Source: UBA1227 sp963629305 (GTDB lineage: Bacteria; Bacillota; Clostridia; Oscillospirales; Acutalibacteraceae). Taken from it: DNA of 21,490 nucleotides. The stretch is from the NCBI GenBank assembly GCA_963629305.1, contig CAVGIJ010000021.1:1-21490 (forward strand), given 5' to 3'. Of this stretch, positions 1 through 8,880 are shown in pieces; the stretch's first letter is position 1, and each line of letters starts with the position of its first letter. The position numbers and the translations under genes are program-made. The notes beneath the pieces were generated by a model. The model saw nothing but the letters and a program-made list of their open reading frames with translations. It did not search any database and was not told the origin of the DNA.

Positions 1-143
1 AAGCCCGCGGTGCAGAAAACAAACAACTTGAAATGATAAAAAAGTTCATTCAAAAGGGCAACACTCTTGAAAGTGCCTTGGATATTTTTGATATTACCGA
101 TAATGATGAAATAGAATCTTTGAAAAAGCTTGTGGCTAATTGA
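1..143 (+). CDS. C-terminal end of an unrecognised protein (partial)
   Basis: An open frame runs in from the left edge and ends at TGA, giving 46 residues that begin ARGAENKQLEMIKKF. The fragment is charged and looks helical: a basic helix, then a short KGNTLESALDIF segment, then an acidic helix. Tails of this general layout end many PD-(D/E)XK (Rpn-like) putative transposase/nuclease proteins of gut clostridia. That resemblance is the only basis for a family guess, and the catalytic part lies outside the window. Codon use matches the neighbouring genes. The gene converges on rnhA and shares a bidirectional terminator with it. The coding call is fairly safe; the family is not. Confidence 0.5.
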   Translation, partial: ARGAENKQLEMIKKFIQKGNTLESALDIFDITDNDEIESLKKLVAN

Positions 144-270
144 TTTGAATAAAAATGCCTTTATGGGCAAAAAAATTCAATAAAAACAGAAGTTCAGTTC
201 GTATTCCAAGAGAAATTGATTTTCTTTTGGATAAGGATCTTATTTAAAATAAACAGCTGGAAAATAAAAG

Positions 271-313
271 GCATCAACATTGCAAAATTGACTGCGATGT
301 TGATGCTTTTTTT
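271..313. terminator. Bidirectional intrinsic terminator between convergent genes
   Basis: A perfect 10-bp stem (GCATCAACAT at 271-280 pairs with ATGTTGATGC at 297-306) is followed on the plus strand by seven T. On the minus strand the same stem is followed by CTTTTATTTT. It therefore serves the left-edge gene and rnhA. The plus-strand T run overlaps the rnhA stop codon. Confidence 0.85.
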
Positions 314-764
314 AATACCTTTGTGATGCTGCGACCGCAAGCTTGTCACAGCGTTCGTTTTCCGGATGTCCGGCATGGCCTTTGAGCCATACTATCTTGT
401 ATTCGTGTTTTGAAAGCTCGTTAAGGAGTACTTCCCAAAGGTCCGGGTTTTGAGCCGGCTTTTTGTCAGCTTTTCGCCATCCGTTCTTTCTCCAGCTTTC
501 AGCCCAACCTTTTGTTATTCCGTTTGCAACATACTGCGAGTCCGTGTATATGGTGATATCACACGGCCTTTTCAGCGCTTTCAGACCTTCGATTACAGCC
601 ATGAGCTCCATGCGGTTATTTGTGGTATCCGCTTCTCCTCCGGAAAGCTCTTTTTCAGTCCCTCCACAGCGAAGAATTGTGCCGTACCCACCCGGGCCCG
701 GATTGCCGGAGCAGGCTCCGTCAGTAAATATATCAACTTTTGTAAGATTTGTTTTGTCCGTCAT
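312..764 (-). CDS. rnhA: Ribonuclease HI
   Basis: This enzyme cleaves the RNA strand of RNA-DNA hybrids in the cytoplasm, removing R-loops and replication primers. The 150 residues match the usual RNase HI length. The four acidic metal ligands are visible: D15 in the DGACSGNPGPGGYG block, E53 in NNRMEL, D75 in YTDSQY and D140 in NERCDKL. The conserved His is H130 in GHAGHPEN, and the basic protrusion (GWAESWRKNGWRKADKKP) is present, as in the E. coli type. There is no N-terminal hybrid-binding domain. The start is supported by AGGAG eight bases upstream. The gene is monocistronic, with its own promoter and a shared terminator. Confidence 0.96.
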   Translation of the reverse strand: MTDKTNLTKVDIFTDGACSGNPGPGGYGTILRCGGTEKELSGGEADTTNNRMELMAVIEGLKALKRPCDITIYTDSQYVANGITKGWAESWRKNGWRKADKKPAQNPDLWEVLLNELSKHEYKIVWLKGHAGHPENERCDKLAVAASQRY

Positions 765-795
765 TTTCAGCGCTCCTGATAAGAATTATGAGAAG

Positions 796-824
796 ATTTT
801 AACATTTAACATTGAAAATCACAA
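796..824 (-). promoter_or_regulatory. SigA-type promoter of rnhA
   Basis: Read on the minus strand: TTGTGA (819-824), a 17-bp spacer, then TAAAAT (796-801) preceded by an extended TGT. It would start transcription about 25 bases upstream of the rnhA start codon. Confidence 0.6.
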
Positions 825-865
825 GCATTCGCATGATTTATTCGCAGGAGCTGTGCAGAGTTGCA

Positions 866-1180
866 AAGTCTGATCTTTCCGGAATCGGAGTCAGTATTGA
901 GAGCGACAACCCGGAAGTATCGCGCGTACTCCGCGAGTGTCTTGACCGTGTGGGTGCAACAGAGAACTTGCAATCAATTTTCCGCCGGTCAAACTCAAGG
1001 ATATATTCAGCAATGATTTTTTGAATCCGAATGTCGCTTTTGCGTCTGAGGGGATAAGTTTACTTGATACCAAAACTTACCATTCTGACAGAGGGCTCAA
1101 GTGTTGAGGCGGCGGAGGAATTTGCACCGGATATTTCACAAAAAATAGTGTCGGAAATTTATCCTCAGCCGTTGACTTAA
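866..1180 (+). pseudogene. Decayed gene remnant, at least two frameshifts
   Basis: Three coding-looking pieces follow one another in different frames. The first, from 866, includes GVSIESDNPEVSRVLREC and dissolves near 970. The second, about 973-1105 in another frame, includes INFPPVKLKDIFSNDFLNP then FASEGISLLDTKTY and stops at TGA. The third returns to the first frame near 1085 with ILTEGSSVEAAEEFAPDI and ends at TAA 1178-1180. Codon choice in each piece matches the neighbouring genes, and no single frame is open throughout. The N-terminal part has no start codon with a ribosome binding site and runs into the rnhA promoter. I do not recognise the family. Sequencing error is an alternative explanation. 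Confidence 0.5.
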
Positions 1181-1200
1181 ATTTGTATCTATTATACAAT
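1172..1200 (+). promoter_or_regulatory. SigA-type promoter of the rnj-ftsH operon
   Basis: TTGACT (1172-1177), a 17-bp spacer and TACAAT (1195-1200) form a near-consensus promoter. It overlaps the end of the decayed gene and leaves a leader of roughly 100 bases before rnj. It is the only strong promoter seen ahead of the long housekeeping operon. Confidence 0.75.
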
Positions 1201-1304
1201 AACTTAAATATATTACTGTTAAATTGGGTTAGTGGGCTTAATTGCTTTTGTCCCTGCCCTTTACATACGGAAAATAAAATTGTTAAAGGAGCTAATAACT
1301 TTAT

Positions 1305-3086
1305 ATGCAAAACAAAAAAAATGCCGAGGGGAGTACTGCGGCTGTGCGAAAGCCTGCGCGCCGCAATAAGGCATCAGACAAGCAGGTAACGAAGAAAAAC
1401 GCGGCACGCAAGGTGTACAACACGTTTAAACTTCCCATACAGATTTCCTTTCTCGGCGGTCTTAATGAGATTGGAAAAAATATGACTCTTTACGAGTATG
1501 ACGGAGATATGTTCATTGTCGACTGCGGTCTTGCATTCCCTGAGTCGGAAATGCTCGGGGTAGACCTTGTTATACCCGACTTTACTTATGTTCAGAGAAA
1601 TGCAGATAAGATAAAGGGAATACTTATCACACACGGCCACGAGGACCATATCGGCGGTCTTGCGTATCTTTTGAAAGTACTTAACATTCCCGTATACGGA
1701 ACAAGGCTTACAATAGGCCTTATTGAAGGAAAACTCCGCGAGCACGGAATTCTTGAAAAATGCAAACTGAATATTATCAAACCGGGTGACAGAATCAAAC
1801 TCGGAAAATTTGAAGTAGAGGCGATTCACGTAAATCACTCAATACCGGATGCTCTCGGCTTCGCCATAAGGTGTAAAGCGGGTACCATCGTACAAACCGG
1901 TGACTTTAAAATTGATACAACTCCGATTGACGGTCAAATGATTGATCTTGCAAGGTTTGCCGAGATAGGTAAAGAGGGTGTTCTCTGTTATCTCGCAGAC
2001 TCGACCAATGCCGAAAAGCCCGGTTATTCACAGAGTGAGAGAACCGTAGGTCAGTCCTTTGAAAACCTGTTCAGACAGGCGGGAAACCGAAGAATAATTG
2101 TTGCGACCTTTGCATCGAATATTCATCGAGTTCAGCAGATAATAAATGTTGCAGTATCCCAGAATCGTAAGGTTGCGCTTTCGGGAAGGAGCCTTGAAAA
2201 TGTTGTTTCGGTAGGACAGGAACTCGGCTACTTGGATGTTCCGGACGGAGTTATTATCTCGCTTGATGAGATAAAAAATTACACGCCTGAACAGCTTCTT
2301 CTTGTTACAACCGGAAGCCAGGGTGAACCCATGTCCGCGCTTTCACGTATGGCTTTTTCCGATCACAGAAAGGTAAATATCACCGCAAATGACTACGTAA
2401 TTATTTCGGCAACGCCCATTCCGGGAAACGAAAAATCGGTTACAAAGGTTGTAAACGAGCTTATGAAGCACGGAGCCGAGGTTATTTATGAGCGCATGTA
2501 TGAAGTCCATGTTTCGGGACACGCAAATCAAGAAGAATTAAAGCTTATGCTCGGTCTTGTAAAACCGAAGTATTTTATCCCTGTACACGGTGAGCAAAAG
2601 CACCTTATGAAGCATGCGTCGCTTGCCATGCAGATGGGTATGGATTCCAAAAATATCATCATTTCAGATATCGGTAAAACTGTAGAGGTTTCAGAGGCCT
2701 CATTCAAAGTTTCGGGAACCGTACCGGCAGGAAAAGTTTTTGTTGACGGAACCGGTGTCGGCGATGTAGGCTCTGTTGTGCTCAGAGACCGTACAAAGCT
2801 TGCACAAGACGGTATTATCACAGTTGTACTGACACTTGATTCAGCATCGGGCTCCGTTATTGCCGGACCGGATATTGTAACGCGCGGTTTCGTATATGTA
2901 AGAGAGTCCGAAGAGATAATGGAGGACCTCAAGGAAGTTGCAATGTGGGCAGTTGATAATTGTGTTGAAAACGACATCCACGACTGGGCTACCATAAAAT
3001 CACGAATCCGTGATGAGATTTCAAGACTTGTTTACGAAAAGACCAGAAGAAGTCCGATGATTTTACCGATTATTATGGAGGTTTAA
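1305..3086 (+). CDS. rnj: Ribonuclease J
   Basis: RNase J is a metallo-beta-lactamase/beta-CASP nuclease with 5'-3' exonuclease and endonuclease activity. It is central to mRNA decay and rRNA maturation in Gram-positive bacteria. The 593 residues begin with a basic, low-complexity tail of about 40 residues, longer than in B. subtilis RNase J1. The metal site HGHEDH is at residues 110-115. Further family landmarks are the SGHANQEE block near residue 403 and PVHGE near 426; the C-terminal domain ends in SPMILPIIMEV. The start is preceded by AAAGGAG, spaced a little long (13 bases). It is the first gene of the operon, and the ribosome binding site of gdpP lies inside its last codons. Whether this is the J1 or J2 type cannot be told here. 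Confidence 0.95.
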   Translation: MQNKKNAEGSTAAVRKPARRNKASDKQVTKKNAARKVYNTFKLPIQISFLGGLNEIGKNMTLYEYDGDMFIVDCGLAFPESEMLGVDLVIPDFTYVQRNADKIKGILITHGHEDHIGGLAYLLKVLNIPVYGTRLTIGLIEGKLREHGILEKCKLNIIKPGDRIKLGKFEVEAIHVNHSIPDALGFAIRCKAGTIVQTGDFKIDTTPIDGQMIDLARFAEIGKEGVLCYLADSTNAEKPGYSQSERTVGQSFENLFRQAGNRRIIVATFASNIHRVQQIINVAVSQNRKVALSGRSLENVVSVGQELGYLDVPDGVIISLDEIKNYTPEQLLLVTTGSQGEPMSALSRMAFSDHRKVNITANDYVIISATPIPGNEKSVTKVVNELMKHGAEVIYERMYEVHVSGHANQEELKLMLGLVKPKYFIPVHGEQKHLMKHASLAMQMGMDSKNIIISDIGKTVEVSEASFKVSGTVPAGKVFVDGTGVGDVGSVVLRDRTKLAQDGIITVVLTLDSASGSVIAGPDIVTRGFVYVRESEEIMEDLKEVAMWAVDNCVENDIHDWATIKSRIRDEISRLVYEKTRRSPMILPIIMEV

Positions 3087-3088
3087 AT

Positions 3089-5032
3089 GTGAAAACGGCA
3101 TTTTCTGTTTTCTGTATTTCGGCAGCAGTTGCCTCGACAGTTGTTGCTTTTCATTTCAATACCGCAATCGGAATAATTCAGGCATGTGTTTTTGCGGTTT
3201 TGATGATTGTAGCTTTTGTACTCTTTTTCGTAAAGACTAAGGGTATAAAGAATACTGCACGCCGTGCATCAAAGTATTTTGAAAGCATCGGAAATTCGGA
3301 TTGTCTGCCATTACCTGCTCTTGTTGCGGACGAAAACGGAAATGTCGTATGGTATAACTCGTTGTTTGAAGATGAAGTTTTACCCTCGGATATCATCTCG
3401 GATGATACGCTTTCGGATATCATCGGAGATATTGGTTTTGATGTCTTGTGTGCGGCGGAACGTGGGACAAATATTATCTACAATAAAAAGAATTATGTTA
3501 TTTTTGCCGAACAGATTGATGACGGGAAGCCTGCGTATTGTCTTTACTTTGTTGACAATACCGAACTTAAATCAATTGCGGATGAGTATAAAAAGACACG
3601 ACCCGTTGTTGTACAGATGAAAATAGACAATCTTGAAGAGGTTTATCAGAATTATAAGAACAGCGAGTGCGAGGTTATAAGCGGAGAACTTGAACACATA
3701 CTTGAATCATGGGCGGGAAAGACCGACAATGTATTTCGCAGAATAGGCAGCGGAAAGTATGTCATGATTACGGACGAGCGCGGTCTTGCCCTTATGATAA
3801 AGAAAAAATTTGAAGCGCTTAAAATGGTTCGTGACTTCAAATACGGGGAAAGACCCGTTGAAATCACGCTTTCAATAGGGGTCGGTCATGGCGGAAGCTT
3901 ACTTGAGTGTGATGAATTTTCAAAACTTGCTCTTGAGATGTCGCAAAGTCGCGGAGGTGACCAAGCGACTGTAAACAACAACGGAGAACTCGAATTCTTC
4001 GGCGGAACGGTTTCCGGTTCTCAAAAACGCACAAAAATCAAGGCCCGTCTTATTGCGAACGCTTTTGCGGACCACGTTTCAAATGCCGATGCGGTTTTTG
4101 TCATGGGACATTGTTTCTCCGACCTTGACAGTGTCGGCGCAGCCGTCGGTGTATATACGATGGTCAAGGCACTTAATAAATCGTGCTATATCGTCGCAAA
4201 CAAAAAGAAGAGCATGGCTAAAAATCTTATTGAAAACCTTGAAAAGGATATATCGCCGGAAGCCTTTATAAACGGCTCAAAGGCTGCGGATTTTTGTACT
4301 CCGAAAAGTTTGCTCGTTATTGTTGATACGCATAGGGAAGCGTCCCTTGATTATGCTGACATATTCCATCTGTTTGAAAAGGTTATCGTTTTTGATCATC
4401 ACAGAAGGACGGCAAATTACATAAACAATACGGTGCTTTATTATGATGAACCTAATGCGTCATCGGCGTGTGAGATGGTAACGGAGCTCATACAGTACCT
4501 TCCGACAAAAGTGAATTTGTCTGCGGCGTGTGCCGAGGCACTCCTGTCGGGTATTATGCTTGACACCCGAAACTTTGTTTTGTCAACCGGAGCACGCACT
4601 TTTGAGGCTGCTGCATTTCTTAAAGAAAACGGAGCCAATACCGTATCTGCCAAGCAGCTTTTTGCAAACAATATTGACAACTACAAGCAGCGCAACAACA
4701 TAATCAGCACGGCAGTTACTTACAAGGGCTGTGCGGTGGCTATTGCAACCGAGCATTTCCCCGACATGAGAATTACTGCAAGTCAGGTTGCCGATGAGCT
4801 TTTGAATATTGCCGGAATAAAATCATCTTACGTCCTTTTTCAGGAGGACGGAGCGATCAATATTTCCGCGCGCTCACTCGGTGAGATGAATGTACAGGTT
4901 ATAATGGAACGCCTCGGAGGCGGCGGTCATTTGACAATGGCCGCAACTCAGCTCGACGGTGTCACGATGGGTGATGCAGTCGTAAAACTTGAAGCTGCTA
5001 TAAATGAATATTTTGAGGAGAATAAATCATGA
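3089..5032 (+). CDS. gdpP: GdpP-type cyclic-di-AMP phosphodiesterase (DHH family)
   Basis: This membrane-bound enzyme hydrolyses c-di-AMP to pApA, setting the level of the messenger that controls potassium and osmotic balance. Domains in order are two transmembrane helices (about residues 2-50), a PAS-like region, a degenerate GGDEF domain with SRGGD at 287-291, and the DHH/DHHA1 phosphodiesterase. The catalytic ligands look intact: D345 and D347 in SDLDSVGAA, DTHRE, DHHR at 436-439, and the C-terminal GGGGHLTMAATQ. At 647 residues it is of normal size. It starts at GTG, seven bases after GGAGG; an ATG two bases earlier is followed directly by a stop and is not usable. It overlaps rplI by four bases, and the gdpP-rplI-dnaB order is conserved in firmicutes. 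Confidence 0.94.
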   Translation: MKTAFSVFCISAAVASTVVAFHFNTAIGIIQACVFAVLMIVAFVLFFVKTKGIKNTARRASKYFESIGNSDCLPLPALVADENGNVVWYNSLFEDEVLPSDIISDDTLSDIIGDIGFDVLCAAERGTNIIYNKKNYVIFAEQIDDGKPAYCLYFVDNTELKSIADEYKKTRPVVVQMKIDNLEEVYQNYKNSECEVISGELEHILESWAGKTDNVFRRIGSGKYVMITDERGLALMIKKKFEALKMVRDFKYGERPVEITLSIGVGHGGSLLECDEFSKLALEMSQSRGGDQATVNNNGELEFFGGTVSGSQKRTKIKARLIANAFADHVSNADAVFVMGHCFSDLDSVGAAVGVYTMVKALNKSCYIVANKKKSMAKNLIENLEKDISPEAFINGSKAADFCTPKSLLVIVDTHREASLDYADIFHLFEKVIVFDHHRRTANYINNTVLYYDEPNASSACEMVTELIQYLPTKVNLSAACAEALLSGIMLDTRNFVLSTGARTFEAAAFLKENGANTVSAKQLFANNIDNYKQRNNIISTAVTYKGCAVAIATEHFPDMRITASQVADELLNIAGIKSSYVLFQEDGAINISARSLGEMNVQVIMERLGGGGHLTMAATQLDGVTMGDAVVKLEAAINEYFEENKS

Positions 5033-5472
5033 AAGTAATTTTGAAATCAGATGTCAAAGGTCTTGGAAAAAAAGGCGAGCTTGTCAATGCATCCGACGGC
5101 TATGCAAGAAACTTTCTTTTTCCGAGAAACCTTGCTGTTGAAGCTGACGCACAGAACGTCACGGAAATGAAAAATGCGGAGGCATCAAAGCAATTCAAAT
5201 ATGATACCGAAAAGGCAAATGCACAGGCGGCTGCGGATAAAATAAACGGCAAAACAATAGCGCTTACCGCAAAAGCCGGAAAGGGTGGCAAACTTTTCGG
5301 TTCCGTAACCGCAAAAGAAATAGCACAGAAGATAAAGAGCGAATACGCAATTGATGTTGACAAGCGAAAAATAACCGTAGGTGAAATTAAGGCTTTCGGA
5401 ACTTATAACGCGTCCGTTAAGATGTTTGAAGGTATAAAAGCAGAAGTAAAAGTTCAGGTTACAGAGGAATAA
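5029..5472 (+). CDS. rplI: Large ribosomal subunit protein bL9
   Basis: bL9 is a 50S component that binds 23S rRNA and extends from the ribosome on a long helix, helping to keep the reading frame. The N-terminal domain carries the family signature GLGKKGELVNASDGYARNF at about residues 11-29. A charged, Ala-rich connecting helix (about 40-75) and the C-terminal domain follow. The 147 residues are typical. The start codon sits in an ATGA overlap with the gdpP stop, with GAGGAG upstream, so translational coupling is likely. Only one base separates its stop from dnaB. Confidence 0.97.
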   Translation: MKVILKSDVKGLGKKGELVNASDGYARNFLFPRNLAVEADAQNVTEMKNAEASKQFKYDTEKANAQAAADKINGKTIALTAKAGKGGKLFGSVTAKEIAQKIKSEYAIDVDKRKITVGEIKAFGTYNASVKMFEGIKAEVKVQVTEE

Positions 5473-5473
5473 T

Positions 5474-6853
5474 ATGGACAATTTAAACATTGAAGGTGTA
5501 AATCTGCCTTACAGTATGGAGGCTGAGCAGGCGGTACTCGGGTCTATTCTCATGGATCCGTCGTGCCTTACTCTTGTACAGTCAAGAGGGTTTATAACTG
5601 AATATTTTTACCGCTCTGAGCACAAGGCAATTTTCAATGCGATGATAAGGATTGACAGTCAGGGACAACGAATTGATCCGCTTTTGGTTCTGGATACACT
5701 CAAAGCCGAAAATGTATTTGATGACGCAGCCGGTAAAACATATCTTTTCCAGCTTGCCGAAGCTGTTCCGACGACCGCTAACGTTGAAGCATACGCAAAG
5801 ATTGTTAAAGAGAAGTTCTTTGTGCGCTCGCTTATCAATATTTCCGAGGAAATTCTTCGTGATGCGAGTGAATCGGACGTAAGTGCGGACATGCTTCTTG
5901 ACAGCGCCGAGCAGAAAATTTATGACATACGTCAAGGAAAAAACACTTACGAGGCATCAAAACTTTCGGATATTCTTACAGATAAGGTCTATGACAGACT
6001 TCAGGCACTCAGTTCCGATGATCCGGATGTAAGAGGACAGTATGTCGGCTTTACAACCGGATTTAAGGATCTTGATAAAATTATTTCCGGGCTCAATAAA
6101 TCCGACCTTATTATCGTAGGTGCGCGTCCTGCAATGGGTAAAACGTCATTTGCCTTAAACCTTGCGAGAAACGCTGCGGTGCTTGCAAAGAAGAAGGTTT
6201 TGTTTTTCTCACTGGAAATGACAAAGGAACAGCTTGCACAGCGTGTCATTTCAACTGAAGCGCGTATAAAAGGTATCAAGATGAGAAACGGAAATCTTGA
6301 CGCGAATGATTGGTTAAGACTTAATACTGCCACAGCGGCGCTTGCAGACTGCAATCTTTATTTTGATGACACGAGCAGTATAACAGTCAATGAAATGAAA
6401 GCTAAGATCAGAAGAATGAAAGACGTTGACTGTGTAATAATAGACTATCTTCAGCTTATGAAATCCGGCACAAGAGTTGAATCACGTGTGCAGGAGGTTT
6501 CGGAAATTACGAGAAATCTGAAGCTTATGGCAAAGGACCTTAACATACCCGTGATAGTGCTTGCACAGTTGGCACGTGGCACAGAGGCCCGCGGAAAGAG
6601 TCACAGACCACAGCTTTCCGACCTTCGTGAATCCGGTTCAATTGAGCAGGATGCCGATATTGTTCTCATGCTTTACCGTGAAGATTATTATTCCGACGGC
6701 AGTGATGAGTCGGATATGGAAAAAGAAGTGGACAAGGTGGACATCATCGTTTCAAAGAACAGACACGGCCCTACAGAGACGGTTACACTTGGCTGGAACG
6801 GTGAGTTTACACTGTTCTCCGCAATAAGCAACAGAGAGGATCCGCTTCCATGA
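5474..6853 (+). CDS. dnaB: Replicative DNA helicase DnaB
   Basis: This is the hexameric helicase that unwinds DNA at the replication fork (called DnaC in B. subtilis). The N-terminal domain begins LPYSMEAEQAVLGSIL and binds primase in the family. The RecA-like motor has Walker A GARPAMGKTS at 216-225 with K223, and Walker B VIIDYLQLM with D324. A conserved block LAQLARGTEARGKSHRPQLS and then DLRESGSIEQDADIVLMLYR follow. The 459 residues are of normal length and no intein interrupts the motifs. It overlaps tilS by four bases (ATGA), so the two are probably coupled. Confidence 0.97.
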   Translation: MDNLNIEGVNLPYSMEAEQAVLGSILMDPSCLTLVQSRGFITEYFYRSEHKAIFNAMIRIDSQGQRIDPLLVLDTLKAENVFDDAAGKTYLFQLAEAVPTTANVEAYAKIVKEKFFVRSLINISEEILRDASESDVSADMLLDSAEQKIYDIRQGKNTYEASKLSDILTDKVYDRLQALSSDDPDVRGQYVGFTTGFKDLDKIISGLNKSDLIIVGARPAMGKTSFALNLARNAAVLAKKKVLFFSLEMTKEQLAQRVISTEARIKGIKMRNGNLDANDWLRLNTATAALADCNLYFDDTSSITVNEMKAKIRRMKDVDCVIIDYLQLMKSGTRVESRVQEVSEITRNLKLMAKDLNIPVIVLAQLARGTEARGKSHRPQLSDLRESGSIEQDADIVLMLYREDYYSDGSDESDMEKEVDKVDIIVSKNRHGPTETVTLGWNGEFTLFSAISNREDPLP

Positions 6854-8238
6854 TTTCAGATTTCAGGGAAAAGGTAAAAGATACTATAGAGCGTTATCAG
6901 ATGTTACACCGAGGAGATACCGTAATTATCGGTATCTCCGGGGGTGCTGACTCGGTAGCGCTTCTTTCCGTTTTAAATGAACTGAAAAACGAACTTGAAA
7001 TCTCTCTTATAGGTGCACATGTAAACCATGGTCTTCGCGGAGAGGAAGCCCTGCGTGATGAAAAATTTTCCGAAAATTTATGCAAAACTTACGGTATTCC
7101 CTTTTATGTGCTTCACGAAGATGTTGCAAAGCTTGCAAAGGAGCAGGGAGCTTCATTTGAGGCGTGCGGCAGACAGGTGAGATATGACTTCTTTGAGAAG
7201 ATTGCCTGTGAATTTTTAAGAGAAAATAAAGGTTGCGGTGTTTTTATAGCTACCGCTCACAATGCAAATGATGTTTCCGAGACAATCCTTTACAATCTTT
7301 CACGCGGCACGGGCTTAAAAGGTGTAACCGGCATACCGCCTGTAAGACCTGTTGGTAGCGGCGACACATCCGTCGGCAGTGACATGAAAATAAAAGTGAT
7401 AAGACCTATAATTGATTGTACGAGAAACGAAATTGTCACTTATCTTGCCGAAAAAAATCAGGAATATGTGACCGACAGCACAAATCTTGATGACGAATAT
7501 GCGAGAAACAGGATTCGTATACATGTTTTACCCGAACTTTGCAAGATAAACGAAAATGCCATAGGCAATATAACCCGTTTTGCAGACTCCGTAAGAGAGG
7601 ATGAGGAATTTTTATCTTCTCTTTCACATGATCTTGCGGAAAAATCGCATGATGACAGCGGCTGTTACAGTATTTCATTTTTTGAGAATGCCGCTGCACC
7701 GGTACTGAAAAGGGCGTTGTCGGAGATAATATATTCAAAGACCGGAGTACATGCTGAAAAGGTTCATATTGACAAGCTTTATAAGACAATCAAGTCAGGT
7801 GAGACATGCAAGGTTCAGCTTCCCGGTGGCGCATATTTCGTTATAAATGACAGCTCCTTTTTTATAATGAATTCCGATTTTGAAAAAAAAGACAACCTTT
7901 GCGAGGGAAAAACATACATTGTCGAAAAAATATCAATCGATGACTATAAAAAAAGTAATATTCATCTATTGGAAAACACGCTTGATTATGATAAAATAAG
8001 TGGTAAACTTTTTTTCAGAAACAGAAAAAACGGAGATCATTTCAGACCGTATCGCAGAAAAATCAATAAATCGCTCAAATGTCTTTTCAATGAGGCTCAT
8101 GTTCCGGTTGAAAAAAGAGATCTTTTGAACATACTTGAGTGCGATGGTGAGATTGTTTGGCTGGAGGGCTTCGGTCCTGCATACGGCTATCAGGTTACAA
8201 AGGAAACGAAAGAGGTTTTGTATATACATGTTCAGTGA
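6850..8238 (+). CDS. tilS: tRNA(Ile)-lysidine synthase
   Basis: TilS uses ATP and lysine to convert C34 of the CAU-anticodon tRNA-Ile to lysidine, so that it reads AUA and is charged with isoleucine; it is normally essential. The PP-loop motif SGGADS is at residues 30-35, followed by the typical AHVNHGLRGEEALRDEKF segment and the HNANDVSETILYNLSRGTG block. The C-terminal domain, with GDHFRPYRRKINKSLK and the closing VWLEGFGPAYGY segment, marks the full-length bacterial form (462 residues). The start overlaps the dnaB stop and has GAGAGG upstream. AUA codons are used freely in the neighbouring genes, which fits a need for this enzyme. The tilS-hpt-ftsH order is conserved in firmicutes. Confidence 0.95.
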   Translation: MISDFREKVKDTIERYQMLHRGDTVIIGISGGADSVALLSVLNELKNELEISLIGAHVNHGLRGEEALRDEKFSENLCKTYGIPFYVLHEDVAKLAKEQGASFEACGRQVRYDFFEKIACEFLRENKGCGVFIATAHNANDVSETILYNLSRGTGLKGVTGIPPVRPVGSGDTSVGSDMKIKVIRPIIDCTRNEIVTYLAEKNQEYVTDSTNLDDEYARNRIRIHVLPELCKINENAIGNITRFADSVREDEEFLSSLSHDLAEKSHDDSGCYSISFFENAAAPVLKRALSEIIYSKTGVHAEKVHIDKLYKTIKSGETCKVQLPGGAYFVINDSSFFIMNSDFEKKDNLCEGKTYIVEKISIDDYKKSNIHLLENTLDYDKISGKLFFRNRKNGDHFRPYRRKINKSLKCLFNEAHVPVEKRDLLNILECDGEIVWLEGFGPAYGYQVTKETKEVLYIHVQ

Positions 8239-8791
8239 AAATTTAAACGATGATGTCAAGGAAGTCCTTCTCTCAGAAGAGGAGATAAAGGCAATAACAA
8301 AGAAACTCGGCAAGCAGATAAGTAAGGACTATAAAGGTAAAAATCTTTTGCTTGTGAGTGTTCTTAAGGGCTCTGTTGTTTTTATGGCGGACCTTATGAG
8401 AGCCATAGAAATTCCATGCTCCATTGACTTCATGGTTGTGTCAAGTTACGGCTCATCAACCGAGAGTTCGGGAATAGTAAAGATAATTAAAGACCTTGAC
8501 TTAAATCTCAACGGTTTGGACCTTCTCATTGTCGAGGATATTCTTGACACGGGAAGAACACTTTCATCTCTTATTGACATTCTTAAGATGAGAAAACCGA
8601 ATTCCGTTAGGATTTGTACATTCCTTGATAAGCCCGAACGCAGACTGGCAGACATTGAGGCTGACTACGTAGGTGCGCGTGTGCCGGATGAGTTCGTTGT
8701 AGGCTATGGTCTTGACTATAATGAACGCTATAGAAATCTCCCGTATGTCGGTATCCTTAAGCCTTCGGTTTATTCGGATCTTTTGACTTGA
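8228..8791 (+). CDS. hpt: Hypoxanthine phosphoribosyltransferase
   Basis: This purine-salvage enzyme makes IMP (and often GMP) from hypoxanthine or guanine and PRPP in the cytoplasm. The PRPP loop VEDILDTGRTLS begins at V102, with E103 and D104 as the acidic pair. Other family segments are LLVSVLKGSVVFMADLMR, the SSYGSSTESSG loop and DEFVVGYGLDYNERYRNLPY at the base-binding end. The chosen ATG gives 187 residues, the usual size. It overlaps the tilS end by 11 bases and has AGAGG upstream. An in-frame start about 90 bases earlier would lie deep inside tilS and give a non-family N-terminus, so it is not used. Confidence 0.95.
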   Translation: MFSENLNDDVKEVLLSEEEIKAITKKLGKQISKDYKGKNLLLVSVLKGSVVFMADLMRAIEIPCSIDFMVVSSYGSSTESSGIVKIIKDLDLNLNGLDLLIVEDILDTGRTLSSLIDILKMRKPNSVRICTFLDKPERRLADIEADYVGARVPDEFVVGYGLDYNERYRNLPYVGILKPSVYSDLLT

Positions 8792-8801
8792 TTTTTATAA
8801 T
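8773..8801 (+). promoter_or_regulatory. Possible internal promoter ahead of ftsH
   Basis: A perfect TATAAT (8796-8801) lies in the AT-rich gap after hpt, with a poor -35 match, TTCGGA, 17 bases upstream. This is the widest gap in the operon (89 bases), and ftsH often has its own promoter in firmicutes. The -10 alone could arise by chance in such AT-rich DNA. Confidence 0.3.
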
Positions 8802-8866
8802 TTTTGAATTATTATATTTTCTGAAATAGCTTATGCTTCTTTTCCATGAAAAGAAACATGCAAGAG

Positions 8867-8873
8867 AAAGGGG
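8867..8873 (+). promoter_or_regulatory. Ribosome binding site that sets the ftsH start at TTG
   Basis: AAAGGGG sits seven bases before a TTG codon at 8881. The in-frame ATG at 8833 has no ribosome binding site, and its extra 16 residues (MLLFHEKKHARER...) do not resemble an FtsH N-terminus. TTG is therefore the likelier start. Confidence 0.7.
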
Positions 8874-8880
8874 AATCCTT

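Noticed and set aside
155..247. Possible 30-residue peptide (begins MPLWAKKFNKNRSSVR) between the left-edge gene and the terminator
   Set aside because: No ribosome binding site, no recognisable family, and it sits in a short convergent gap; it could be chance or a gene remnant.
463..873. Open frame of 136 codons opposite rnhA running into the decayed gene
   Set aside because: It is the antisense shadow of rnhA: composition is atypical and there is no ribosome binding site.
8135..8227. Longer N-terminus for the hypoxanthine phosphoribosyltransferase
   Set aside because: It would overlap tilS by about 100 bases and add residues foreign to the family; the ATG at 8228 gives the normal length.
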